Of a stretch of 64,000 bases of DNA, positions 47,578 through 55,121 are shown piece after piece. The translations under genes and the position numbers were made by a program. How positions within the stretch are numbered: position 1 is the first letter of the stretch; each line of letters starts with the position of its first letter. Below the pieces are notes generated by a model. It did no database searches and was not told the origin of the DNA. It worked only from the letters and a program-made list of their open reading frames with translations. The DNA is from Streptomyces phaeoluteigriseus (GTDB lineage Bacteria; Actinomycetota; Actinomycetes; Streptomycetales; Streptomycetaceae), in the NCBI RefSeq assembly GCF_001896135.2, contig NZ_MPOH02000016.1:197156-261155 (forward strand), written 5' to 3'.

Positions 47578-48153
47578 ATGGTGACGATGAACGCGGACCA
47601 TGTCTTCCTGTGCGGAAATCCCGCACTCGACCTCGCCGCCACCCTCCGCGCCCGCCGCACCCTGCGGTTCGAGATGCTGACGTCGCCGGAGCGGCTGGAC
47701 GCCTGGTACCTCGCGGCGGGGATCGTGGACGGCCTGTCGCCGGGCTGCCGGGAGAGTGACGTCGAGCAGGCGGTCCGGGTACGGGAGGCCGTGTACGCGC
47801 TGGTCACGGCCCGGCTGCGCGGCGAGCCGTACGGCGACGAGGCCCTGGCCGTCGTGAACGGCGCGGCCGGCAGGCCCTCCGCGACCCCGCAGCTCACCGC
47901 GTCCGGGCGGTGGACGGAGGCGACGCCCGCCGAGGCGCTGGCCACGGTGGCACGCCATGCCGTGGAGCTGCTCGGCGGGGCGGACGCGGCCCTGCTGAAG
48001 GAGTGCGGCAATCCCGAATGCACCCGCGTCCACCTGGACCGGTCCCGCGGGGCTCGCCGTCAGTGGTGCGGCATGGAGGCGTGCGGGAACCGGGTGAAGG
48101 CGGCCGCCTACCGCGCCCGCAAGAAGGGGACGCGGCAGATCACCGCCGGCTGA
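47578..48153 (+). CDS. CGNR zinc-finger regulator (ABATE domain)
   Basis: A 191-residue protein of the ABATE-CGNR family. The N-terminal ABATE-like domain includes GNPALDLAATLRARRTLRFEMLTSPERLDAWYLAAG. The C-terminal zinc finger is LKECGNPECTRVHLDRSRGARRQWCGMEACGNRVKAAAYRARK, with the CGNR motif and four cysteines, and is thought to bind nucleic acid. Start is the ATG at 47578; two others follow closely. The spacer upstream has the near-palindrome CGCACAACGCGTTGCG. Confidence 0.9.
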   Translation: MVTMNADHVFLCGNPALDLAATLRARRTLRFEMLTSPERLDAWYLAAGIVDGLSPGCRESDVEQAVRVREAVYALVTARLRGEPYGDEALAVVNGAAGRPSATPQLTASGRWTEATPAEALATVARHAVELLGGADAALLKECGNPECTRVHLDRSRGARRQWCGMEACGNRVKAAAYRARKKGTRQITAG

Positions 48154-48165
48154 GGGCTCCTGGGC

Positions 48166-48345
48166 TCAGAAGGCGCCCATGCGGACGAGCCATTCGTCGT
48201 CGTTGAAGTTGTTCCGTGCCGGGTCGACGGTGCTCGCCGGCTTCTCCTCGACCATCTCGGCCGGGGTGATCCGCTCCGGCAGCGCGCCGAACCGGGCGCG
48301 ACGGGCCGTCTCGGCGGCGTCCTGGGTGTTCTCTTCGTGCGCCAT
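48166..48345 (-). CDS. Small acidic protein, 59 residues
   Basis: MAHEENTQDAAETARRARFGALPERI and so on to NNFNDDEWLVRMGAF. Strong GGAGGATGAT site before the ATG at 48345. No cysteines, signal or membrane segment. The sequence type is familiar only as a conserved small Streptomyces protein of unknown function. The last aromatic, acidic segment (NDDEWLVRMGAF) looks like a binding peptide. It converges with the CGNR gene, 12 bp apart. Confidence 0.7.
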   Translation of the reverse strand: MAHEENTQDAAETARRARFGALPERITPAEMVEEKPASTVDPARNNFNDDEWLVRMGAF

Positions 48346-48508
48346 ATCATCCTCCGGGGTCCGGACGTGCACTGCGGATCGGTCACCCACCAGGGCCTCT
48401 CGATCACCGAGGATACCCGGCGCCCGCAAGCACGTCACCGGTCGAAACGGTGACGCATCGTGGGAGCCGGACGCCACCGGGGCGGCCCGCCACGCGACGC
48501 CTGCGGGA

Positions 48509-49078
48509 TCACTCCACATCCCCGGCGTCCAGCAGCGTGGCCACCGTCGGCAGGATCAGCCCGGAGAGGTCGTCGGCGCGGATGCCCGCGCGGGCGCTCG
48601 CTCCGTCGAAGAGGAGGGTCAACTGGCGTGCCAGCAGGGTGGGATCGGCCGCGCCGCCCCGTTCCGCCTCGGCCCGGAAGAACTCCGTCAGCTCGCCCTT
48701 GATGCGCCGGGCGACCCTGCTGGCGGGGTGCTCGGCGTCCTTCAGCTCGACCTGGACGGCGAGGTAGGGGCACCCGTGGAACCCGGGCAGATGCGCCTGC
48801 TCCTCCACCCGCTCGAAGACGTGGAGGATGCGCTCGCGCGGCGTCCGACCGTCCCCGGCGGCGGGAAACAGCAGGTCCGCGTAGGCCGCGGCACGCCGGT
48901 CCAGGCTCGCCGCCAGCAACTCGTCCTTGCTCCCGAAGAGCTGGTACATCGAGCGCTTGGACACCCCGGCCGCCTTGCAGAGGGCCTCGACGCCGATCCC
49001 GACTCCTTGCGCGTAGGCGAGGGCGGCGGTGGCCTCCAACAGCCGGTCGCGGGAGGTGGGCTTCGCGTCGGTGCTCAT
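48509..49078 (-). CDS. TetR-family regulator
   Basis: A 189-residue TetR repressor. The HTH (TSRDRLLEATAALAYAQGVGIGVEALCKAAGVSKRSMYQLFGSKDELLAASLDRRAAAYADLL) is canonical. The ligand domain contains PGFHGCPYLAVQVELKDAEHPASRVAR, like regulators of quinone or drug resistance genes. No divergent target gene is adjacent; the GH43 gene is 440 bp away. A palindrome at 49093-49121 is the likely autoregulatory site. Confidence 0.9.
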   Translation of the reverse strand: MSTDAKPTSRDRLLEATAALAYAQGVGIGVEALCKAAGVSKRSMYQLFGSKDELLAASLDRRAAAYADLLFPAAGDGRTPRERILHVFERVEEQAHLPGFHGCPYLAVQVELKDAEHPASRVARRIKGELTEFFRAEAERGGAADPTLLARQLTLLFDGASARAGIRADDLSGLILPTVATLLDAGDVE

Positions 49079-49092
49079 GGGGAGAGGCTAAC

Positions 49093-49121
49093 CCGGTCGC
49101 CAGCACCCTGACACCGACCGG
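49093..49121. promoter_or_regulatory. CCGGTCG-N15-CGACCGG upstream of the TetR gene
   Basis: 7-bp perfect arms, 15-43 bp upstream of the TetR start codon. The place and size fit a TetR operator. Confidence 0.45.
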
Positions 49122-49219
49122 TTTACCGCTCGGCGCCCCATCGCCCGCCGGGCACCGCAATAGATCGACTTCCCCGGCCGCGGTCTCCGCGGCCCTCCGG
49201 CGACCGCTTGCCGAAACCA

Positions 49220-49274
49220 TTGACGGGGCCAGGTCCGCGCCCTATCTTCTGGCCGAAGTTACGAACTGTGTTCG
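49220..49274 (+). promoter_or_regulatory. Housekeeping promoter and operator before the GH43 region
   Basis: TTGACG (49220-49225), 17-bp spacer, TATCTT (49243-49248) is a near-consensus HrdB promoter. Just after it CGAAC-TGT-GTTCG (49262-49274) could be an operator at about +8 to +20. The GH43 start is 245 bp farther on, so the leader is long and includes a gene remnant. Confidence 0.7.
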
Positions 49275-49299
49275 AAATCACGGACAAGGGACGGTCTGT

Positions 49300-49437
49300 A
49301 TGCCTCGGATGCTCCGTCGGCGTGCCCTCTCGCGCCTCTCGCCTCTCGCCGAGAACAGCGGCAAGGTCGCGGACCGCGATACCGCGAACGGCGCCGACGT
49401 ACGGCAGTGGACCCGGCTGACCGACACCCGCCGGTAG
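49300..49437 (+). pseudogene. Remnant of a secreted ricin-type lectin protein
   Basis: A 45-codon ORF with AAGGGACGG upstream encodes a basic leader-like start (MPRMLRRRALSRL) joined to ENSGKVADRDTANGADVRQWTRL. The second part matches the NSGK-LDV-x-GAxVQQW repeat of ricin-type carbohydrate-binding domains. It looks like the start and one lectin repeat of a larger secreted enzyme fused by deletion. It might instead be translated as a leader peptide for the GH43 gene. Confidence 0.45.
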
Positions 49438-49518
49438 CGGCGGCTCGCGCCCACGACCTGTCCTCCAGCCTCCCCGACCTCGCCCCCGCCCCCGCCCCCA
49501 GCGATCCGGAGTGCACCC

Positions 49519-50970
49519 TTGAGACGCAATGCCCTACGCCTGATCACGGCCGTGCTGGTGGCCCTGGCGGCCACCTGCTTCGCGGGCCCCGCCGGCACCG
49601 CACAGGCCGCCGTGCCCGCCTCCCCCGCCGTGACCTACACGAACCCGATCGCGGAGAAGCGCGCCGACCCGCACATCTTCAAGCACACGGACGGTTACTA
49701 CTACTTCACCGCCACGGTCCCCGAGTACGACCGCATCGTGCTGCGCCGGGCGACGACCATCCAGGGCCTGTCGACAGCTCCGGAGACCACGATCTGGACC
49801 AAGCACGCCAGCGGGGTCATGGGCGCCCACATCTGGGCCCCGGAGATCCACTTCATCGACGGCAAGTGGTACGTCTACTTCGCGGCCGGCGCCACCAACG
49901 ACGTCTGGGCGATCCGGATGTACGTCCTGGAGGGCACCGGCAGCAACCCGCTCACCGCGACCTGGGCCGAGAAGGGGCAGATCAGGACCACCTGGGAGAG
50001 CTTCTCCCTGGACGCCACCACGTTCGTCGTGAACGGCGTGCGCTACCTCTCCTGGGCGCAGCGCAACCCGGCCGAGGAGAACAACACCAGCCTGTTCATC
50101 GCGAAGATGGCCAACCCCTGGACGATCACCGGCACTCCGGCGGAGATCTCGCAGCCCACCCTGTCCTGGGAGACCGTCGGCTTCAAGGTCAACGAGGGGC
50201 CGGCCGTCATCCAGCGCGGCGGCAAGGTCTTCATGAGCTACTCGGCGAGCGCCACCGACGCCAACTACTGCCTCGGTCTGCTGACCGCCTCCGCGACGGC
50301 CGACCTCACCAGTGCGGCGTCGTGGTCGAAGAGTTCGCAGCCGGTGTTCAGGTCCAGCGCCGCGACCTCGCAGTACGGGCCCGGACACAACTCGTTCACC
50401 GTCTCCGAGGACGGCAAGTCCGACGTCCTCGTCTACCACGACCGCAGCTACAAGGACATCACCGGCGACCCGCTGAACGACCCCAACCGCCGCACCCGCG
50501 TGCAGAAGCTGTACTGGAAGGCCGACGGCACCCCCGACTTCGGCATCCCGGTCGCCGACGGGGTCACCCCGCAGCGCTTCTCCTCGTACAACCTCCCGGA
50601 CCGCTTCATCCGGCACTGGGAGTACCGTGCCCGCGTCGAGGCGAACGTGAGCCCGCTCGCGGACTCGCAGTTCCGGGTCGTGCCCGGCCTCGCCGGCAGC
50701 GGCACGGTGTCCCTGGAGTCGGCCAACTTCCCCGGCTACTACCTGCGGCACAAGAACTTCGAGGCGTGGGTGGAGAAGAACGACGGCACCGCCCGGTTCG
50801 CCGCCGACGCCACCTTCGGCCGGCGCGCGGGCCTGTCCGACGCGGCGGGAGTGTCGTACGAGTCGTACAACTACCCGGGCCGCTACCTCCGGCACTACGA
50901 ACACCTGCTGTACGTACAGGTGCCGAGCACGGCGACGGACCGCGCGGACGCGACGTTCTACGCCCAGTGA
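49519..50970 (+). CDS. Secreted GH43 alpha-L-arabinofuranosidase with AbfB (CBM42) domain
   Basis: A 483-residue secreted enzyme that removes arabinose side chains from arabinoxylan or arabinan. After a signal peptide (LITAVLVALAATCFAGPAGTAQAA) the five-blade GH43 domain starts TYTNPIAEKRADPHIFKHTDGYYYFTATVPEYDRI, with the catalytic base Asp in RADPHI. WAPEIHFIDGKWYVYFA, and VNEGPAVIQRGGKVFMSYSAS with the acid Glu, follow. The C-terminal 140 residues form an AbfB arabinose-binding trefoil (SLESANFPGYYLRHKNFEAWVEKNDG and SYESYNYPGRYLRHYEHLLYV). The TTG start at 49519 is the only suitable one and follows CCGGAG. A poly-C run and a strong terminator follow. Confidence 0.94.
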   Translation: MRRNALRLITAVLVALAATCFAGPAGTAQAAVPASPAVTYTNPIAEKRADPHIFKHTDGYYYFTATVPEYDRIVLRRATTIQGLSTAPETTIWTKHASGVMGAHIWAPEIHFIDGKWYVYFAAGATNDVWAIRMYVLEGTGSNPLTATWAEKGQIRTTWESFSLDATTFVVNGVRYLSWAQRNPAEENNTSLFIAKMANPWTITGTPAEISQPTLSWETVGFKVNEGPAVIQRGGKVFMSYSASATDANYCLGLLTASATADLTSAASWSKSSQPVFRSSAATSQYGPGHNSFTVSEDGKSDVLVYHDRSYKDITGDPLNDPNRRTRVQKLYWKADGTPDFGIPVADGVTPQRFSSYNLPDRFIRHWEYRARVEANVSPLADSQFRVVPGLAGSGTVSLESANFPGYYLRHKNFEAWVEKNDGTARFAADATFGRRAGLSDAAGVSYESYNYPGRYLRHYEHLLYVQVPSTATDRADATFYAQ

Positions 50971-51008
50971 GGCAACCCTGTCTGCCCCCCCCCCCCGGGA
51001 TCCACCAC

Positions 51009-51048
51009 GTGCGCCCGGACGGCACCTCCGTCCGGGCGCACGCCTTTT
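51009..51048 (+). terminator. Strong intrinsic terminator after GH43
   Basis: A perfect 14-bp stem (GTGCGCCCGGACGG, loop CACCT) followed by GCCTTTT, one of the few here with a T run. A run of 12 C lies just before it at 50985-50996. Confidence 0.93.
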
Positions 51049-51083
51049 CGCGCGTGAACCCAGGAATAATCCCAGGTCACCCG

Positions 51084-51103
51084 CTATACGCTCTGTGTAT
51101 AGT
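51084..51103 (+). promoter_or_regulatory. CTATAC-N7-GTATAG palindrome with -10 of the deacetylase gene
   Basis: Perfect 6-bp arms at 51084-51089 and 51097-51102. The right arm forms TATAGT (51098-51103), a good -10, only 6 bp before the ATG at 51110. Transcription would start at or next to the codon, giving a leaderless mRNA with an operator over the -10. Confidence 0.55.
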
Positions 51104-51109
51104 CCCGGC

Positions 51110-51898
51110 ATGCCTTCTCTGACCAAGAAGATGAAGAAAACGGGGATCCCGTTCCGTACGGCCGGGGCCGGTGTCGCCGCCGCTTGCCTGGCCCTGGCCC
51201 TGACGGGCTGTGCGGGACTCGACGCCACCGCGCCGAGCGCCGTCCGCGCCGAGCCCGCGCCCACCGCCCAGGCGGCCCGCTTCGGCACCGTCGACTGCCG
51301 TGAGGCGAAGTGCGTGGCGCTCACCTTCGACGCGGGGCCGAGCGAGAACTCGCCCCGGCTGCTGGACATCCTGAAGGAGAAGCAGGTCCCCGCGACCTTC
51401 TTCCTCCTCGGCAAGGGCCACATCGAGAAGTACCCGCAACTCGTCGCACGCATGGCCGACGAGGGCCACGAGGTCGCCAGCCACACCTGGGACCACAAGA
51501 TCCTCACCGAGCTGGAACCGCCGGAGATACGCGAGGAACTGGAGCGCCCCAACCGGGAGATAGAGCGCCTCACCGGCCGCCGGCCCACCCTGATGCGCCC
51601 GCCCCAGGGCCGTACGGACGACACCGTGCACGAGGTCTGCCGGGAGCTGGGCCTCGCGGAGGTGCTGTGGACCGTGACCGCCAAGGACTACACGACCGAG
51701 GACCCCGCGCTCATCCAGCGCCGCGTCCTGGCCCGGACCGAGCGGGACGGCATCATCCTGCTGCACGACATCTACGCGGGGACCGTGCCCGCGGTGCCCG
51801 GCATCATCGACGCGCTGAAGGAACGCGGCTACGTCTTCGTGACCGTGCCTCAACTCCTCGCGCCGGGAAAGGCGGAGCCAGGAAAGGTCTACCGCTGA
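51110..51898 (+). CDS. Polysaccharide deacetylase lipoprotein (NodB family)
   Basis: A 262-residue lipoprotein. The signal peptide ends in the lipobox LALTGC with the lipidated Cys near residue 34. The NodB domain contains ALTFDAGPSENSPRLLDILKEKQVPATFFLLGKGHIEKYPQLVARMADEGHEVASHTWDH (motif 1 TFDAGP, where DD is usual; motif 2 SHTWDH with metal histidines), LMRPPQGRTDDTV and IILLHDIYAG. One Asp of the usual TFDDGP is Ala, a change seen in some active family members; the base Asp remains. It probably acts on peptidoglycan or chitin-like polymers. No ribosome site precedes the ATG. Confidence 0.92.
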   Translation: MPSLTKKMKKTGIPFRTAGAGVAAACLALALTGCAGLDATAPSAVRAEPAPTAQAARFGTVDCREAKCVALTFDAGPSENSPRLLDILKEKQVPATFFLLGKGHIEKYPQLVARMADEGHEVASHTWDHKILTELEPPEIREELERPNREIERLTGRRPTLMRPPQGRTDDTVHEVCRELGLAEVLWTVTAKDYTTEDPALIQRRVLARTERDGIILLHDIYAGTVPAVPGIIDALKERGYVFVTVPQLLAPGKAEPGKVYR

Positions 51899-52020
51899 CC
51901 GGACCGAGGACGTCGCGGGAACGCTTCCCGTACGCGGTCGTCGCCGTCCCGGACTGAGCCAACTGTGTGAGCCGCCGGGGAACGTGCCGCCCGGCCGACG
52001 GAACTCCCTACGATCACTAC

Positions 52021-52464
52021 GTGGTCACCTTCCAGTTCGCACGCACGGCACCGCTCCCCCTCGACGAGGCCTGGCGCCGGCTCACCGAGTGGACCCGGCA
52101 CGGCGACGTGGTCCCGCTGACCCGCGTCACCGTGGTCACTCCCGGGCCCACCCGGGAGGGCACCGTGTTCGTGGCCCGGTCCGGGATCGGGCCGTTCGCC
52201 TTCGACGACCGCATGGAGGTCACCGTCTGGTGTCCGCCGGACGACGACGGCGGACCGGGCCTGTGCCGGCTGGAGAAGCGCGGCCGCACGGTCCGGGGCT
52301 GGGCGGAGATCGAGGTCCGCCCCGGCCCCGGCGGCCGGACCCGGGTCATCTGGCGCGAGGAACTCCGGCCGCGCTTCGTGCCGTCCCTCTTCGATCCGCT
52401 CGTACGCCCCGTGGCCCGCACGGTGTTCGGCCGGGCGGCCAACCGCCTGCTGCGCCGGCCCTGA
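52021..52464 (+). CDS. SRPBCC (polyketide cyclase/START-like) protein
   Basis: A 147-residue helix-grip protein: VVTFQFARTAPLPLDEAWRRLTEWTRHGDVVPLTRVTVVTPGPTREGTVFVARSGIGPFAFDDRMEVT and a final amphipathic helix VARTVFGRAANRLLRR. The family binds hydrophobic ligands. TACGAT six bases before the GTG at 52021 would make a leaderless message; an in-frame GTG at 51967 adds a non-conserved tail and is rejected. Confidence 0.83.
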   Translation: MVTFQFARTAPLPLDEAWRRLTEWTRHGDVVPLTRVTVVTPGPTREGTVFVARSGIGPFAFDDRMEVTVWCPPDDDGGPGLCRLEKRGRTVRGWAEIEVRPGPGGRTRVIWREELRPRFVPSLFDPLVRPVARTVFGRAANRLLRRP

Positions 52465-52626
52465 CGCCACCCTCTGCCCTCCCGTCCCCCTGCCCCCTCC
52501 CCCGCGCCACTCCTGACCCCTACGACCCGCTGGGAAGCGCGCGGGGCGCGGCCGCCCGTCCCGTGCCGCCGCCCGCGCCCCCGGGGCCCCCTGGGCAGCC
52601 CCCGGCGGTCATGGCAGGGTGACTCC

Positions 52627-53973
52627 ATGACGGGCGTGGACGTGCGGGCGGAAGAGGTCGAGGCGCTGGCCGTGGACGGGCTGCGATGGCTCCTCGGGGT
52701 CGCCCGGAAGACGGACGGCGGAGGACTCGGATGGCCCGCCGCCCCTTCCGGCCAGGCGGTCGGGACGGACCTGTACACCGGGACCGCCGGGATCGTGCCG
52801 ACGCTGCTGGAGGCGCGACGGCACTTCGGGGACGACGCCTACGGCGACGCCGCCCTGCGCGCGGCACGCACGCTCACGGTGGCCGCCGACACCTGCGAGG
52901 ACGACTCGCTGTACTTCGGGCGCACCGGGATCGCCCTCGTCCTGCGGGCCGTCCACCGCGAGCTGGGCGACGGCGCGGCCGGGGCCGCCGCCGACCGGGC
53001 CCTGGTCCGGGTGCGGTCACGGTTCGACGGGACGCGCTGGGGCGAGCTGTTCGAGCTGATGGGCGGCAACGCGGGAATCGGCCTCGGCGCGCTCGCGGCG
53101 GGCGACGCCGAACTGGCCGTACGGGCGCTGGAGCCGTATCTGCGGACGGCCGAGGAGACCGCGGCGGGCGTGCGGTGGGCGCACCGGCCCGGCATCGAGG
53201 CGCGGCTGCACCACATCTCGCACGGCACGCTCGGGATCGTGTACGGGCTGGCCGCGGTCGGCGCGGCGACCGGCCGCGCGGACCTGGTGGAGCTGGCGGC
53301 GGCCGGGGCCGCGGATGTGGTGGCCCGCGACGAAGCGGGCGCAACCGGCTTCCTGGTCCCGCACTCCGACCCGCAGTACCGGCCCGATCTGATCGAGCGG
53401 TACAGCTACGGCTGGTGCCACGGGCCGGCCGGGGACGCCCAGGTCTTCCGGCTGCTGCGGGACGTCCTCGCCGAGCCGGCCTGGCAGGATCTCGCCGACC
53501 GCTGCTGGCGCACCGTCACGCACTCCGGTCTGCCGAGCCGGCTGCGCCCCGGCTTCTGGGACAACCAGGGCCGCTGCTGCGGCACGGCGGGGGTGCTCGC
53601 CCTGGCCTGCGACCGGATCGCCGAGCAGGACGACTCGCCGGAGTTCGCGCGGGTCCTGGTCGCCGACCTGGTGAGCCGGGCGACCCGCGACACCGACGGC
53701 GCCCGCTGGTCCAACGTCGAGCACCGGTCCGACCCGGGTGTCCTCGAGCCACGGACCGGCTGGGGTGCGGGTGGCGCGGGCATCGTGCGCGAGCTGCTGC
53801 GCTTCGTGCGGCTGAGCGAGTCGGGCGACCCGTACTACGCGTTCGCCTGGCCGGACCAGCCGGTGGTCCGCCGGGCGGCGATCGGGACACCGGTTGACCC
53901 ACGGGCTCGGCCGGCGGTCCGTGCTCAGGCGACCGAGCCGACCCTCCCGGCCGGCACCGACGCCGGGTCGTGA
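52627..53973 (+). CDS. Orphan LanC-like cyclase
   Basis: A 448-residue protein of the lanthionine synthetase C-like family, an alpha/alpha toroid: LYTGTAGIVPTLLEA, LYFGRTGIALVLRAV, HISHGTLGIVYGLAAVG, then SYGWCHGPAGDAQVF and NQGRCCGTAGVLALACD, and TGWGAGGAGIV. The zinc ligands would be C264, C317 and C318. Classical LanC has Cys-Cys-His, so the third ligand here is Cys, as in the CCG-type cyclase domains of some LanM enzymes. No dehydratase or precursor peptide was found nearby, so a lantibiotic role is not supported. Its last 49 bases overlap the xdhC-like gene in antisense. Confidence 0.88.
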   Translation: MTGVDVRAEEVEALAVDGLRWLLGVARKTDGGGLGWPAAPSGQAVGTDLYTGTAGIVPTLLEARRHFGDDAYGDAALRAARTLTVAADTCEDDSLYFGRTGIALVLRAVHRELGDGAAGAAADRALVRVRSRFDGTRWGELFELMGGNAGIGLGALAAGDAELAVRALEPYLRTAEETAAGVRWAHRPGIEARLHHISHGTLGIVYGLAAVGAATGRADLVELAAAGAADVVARDEAGATGFLVPHSDPQYRPDLIERYSYGWCHGPAGDAQVFRLLRDVLAEPAWQDLADRCWRTVTHSGLPSRLRPGFWDNQGRCCGTAGVLALACDRIAEQDDSPEFARVLVADLVSRATRDTDGARWSNVEHRSDPGVLEPRTGWGAGGAGIVRELLRFVRLSESGDPYYAFAWPDQPVVRRAAIGTPVDPRARPAVRAQATEPTLPAGTDAGS

Positions 53974-55074
53974 TGGATCGGGGTGTGCGCCCCGGTCAGC
54001 GGGACCCCGCTGCCGCCACGCCGGCCGGCGACGATCTCCGCGGCGATGGACAGGGCGGTCTCCTCGGGCGTACGGGCACCCAGGTCGAGGCCGATGGGTG
54101 ACCGCAGCCTGGCCAGCTCCGCTTCGGTGACGCCGACCTCGCGGAGCCGCTCGTTGCGGTCGAGGTGGGTGCGGCGCGAGCCCATGGCGCCGACGTAGGC
54201 GACCGGCAGCCGCAGGGCGAGCCTGAGCAGCGGGACGTCGAACTTGGCGTCGTGGGTGAGGACGCACAGCACCGTCCGCGCGTCCACCTCCGTGCGCTCC
54301 AGGTACCGGTGCGGCCAGTCGACGACGATCTCGTCGGCCTCGGGGAAGCGGTCACGGGTGGCGAACACCGGGCGGGCGTCGCACACCGTGACGCGGTAGC
54401 CGAGGAACCCACCGATCCGCACCAGCGCCGAGGCGAAGTCGATCGCGCCGAAGACGATCATGCGGGGCGGCGGCACCGAGGCCTCGACGAGGACGGTGAG
54501 CGGGGTCCCGCACCGGGAGCCCTGCTCGCCGATCTCCAGGGTGCCGGTGCGGCCCGCGTCGAGGAACGCGCCCGCCTCGGCGGCCACCGTGCGGTCCAGT
54601 TCCGGATGGGCTCCGAAGCCGCCGTCGTAGGAGCGTCGGGGCGCACGAGCAGGGCGCGGCCGACGAGTGGGGCCGGGCCGCTCACGACACGGGCCAGCGC
54701 CGCCGCCGTGCCGGACGCCGCGGCCCGCAGGCCGGCCGTGACGACCGGGCGGACCGGGTCACCGGCCCGTACCGGGGTGACGAGGATGTCGATGACGCCG
54801 CCGCAGGTCAGTCCGACGGCGAAGGCGTCGTCGTCGCTGTAGCCGAAGCGTTCGAGGACCGGCTCGCCGTCGGTGAGCGCCTGTTGGCACAAGTCGTACA
54901 CCGCGCCCTCCACACAGCCGCCGGAGACCGAGCCGATCGCCGTGCCGTCGGCGTCCACCGCGAGGGCGCGCCCGGCCGGCGGGGCGCGCTGCCGCCGACG
55001 GCCACCACGGTGGCGACGGCGAAGTCACGGCCCTGCTCGACCCACCGGTTCAGCTCCTCGGCGATGTCCAGCAT
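53925..55074 (-). CDS. xdhC: XdhC/CoxI-family molybdenum cofactor chaperone, two frameshifts
   Basis: XdhC delivers sulfurated molybdenum cofactor to xanthine dehydrogenase. The N-terminus (MLDIAEELNRWVEQGRDFAVATVVAVGGSAPRRPGA), the middle (VDADGTAIGSVSGGCVEGAVYDLCQQAL and GLTCGGVIDILV, with the conserved cysteines) and the C-terminal Rossmann domain (PRMIVFGAIDFASALVRIGGFLGYRVTVCDAR, YVGAMGSRRTH) lie in three frames. Single added bases near 54967 and 54633 join them into about 383 residues. It is the outermost gene of a permease and xanthine dehydrogenase series on one strand. Convergent overlap with the LanC-like gene. Confidence 0.9.
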
Positions 55075-55121
55075 GTCTCGGTCTCCTTCACTGCGGTCGT
55101 GCGGAGGGCGGTCGGGAGCGG

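Noticed and set aside
52627..53973. Lanthipeptide biosynthetic cluster
   Set aside because: No precursor peptide, dehydratase, protease or transporter is near. The 59-residue protein at 48166-48345 has no cysteine and is 4 kb away.
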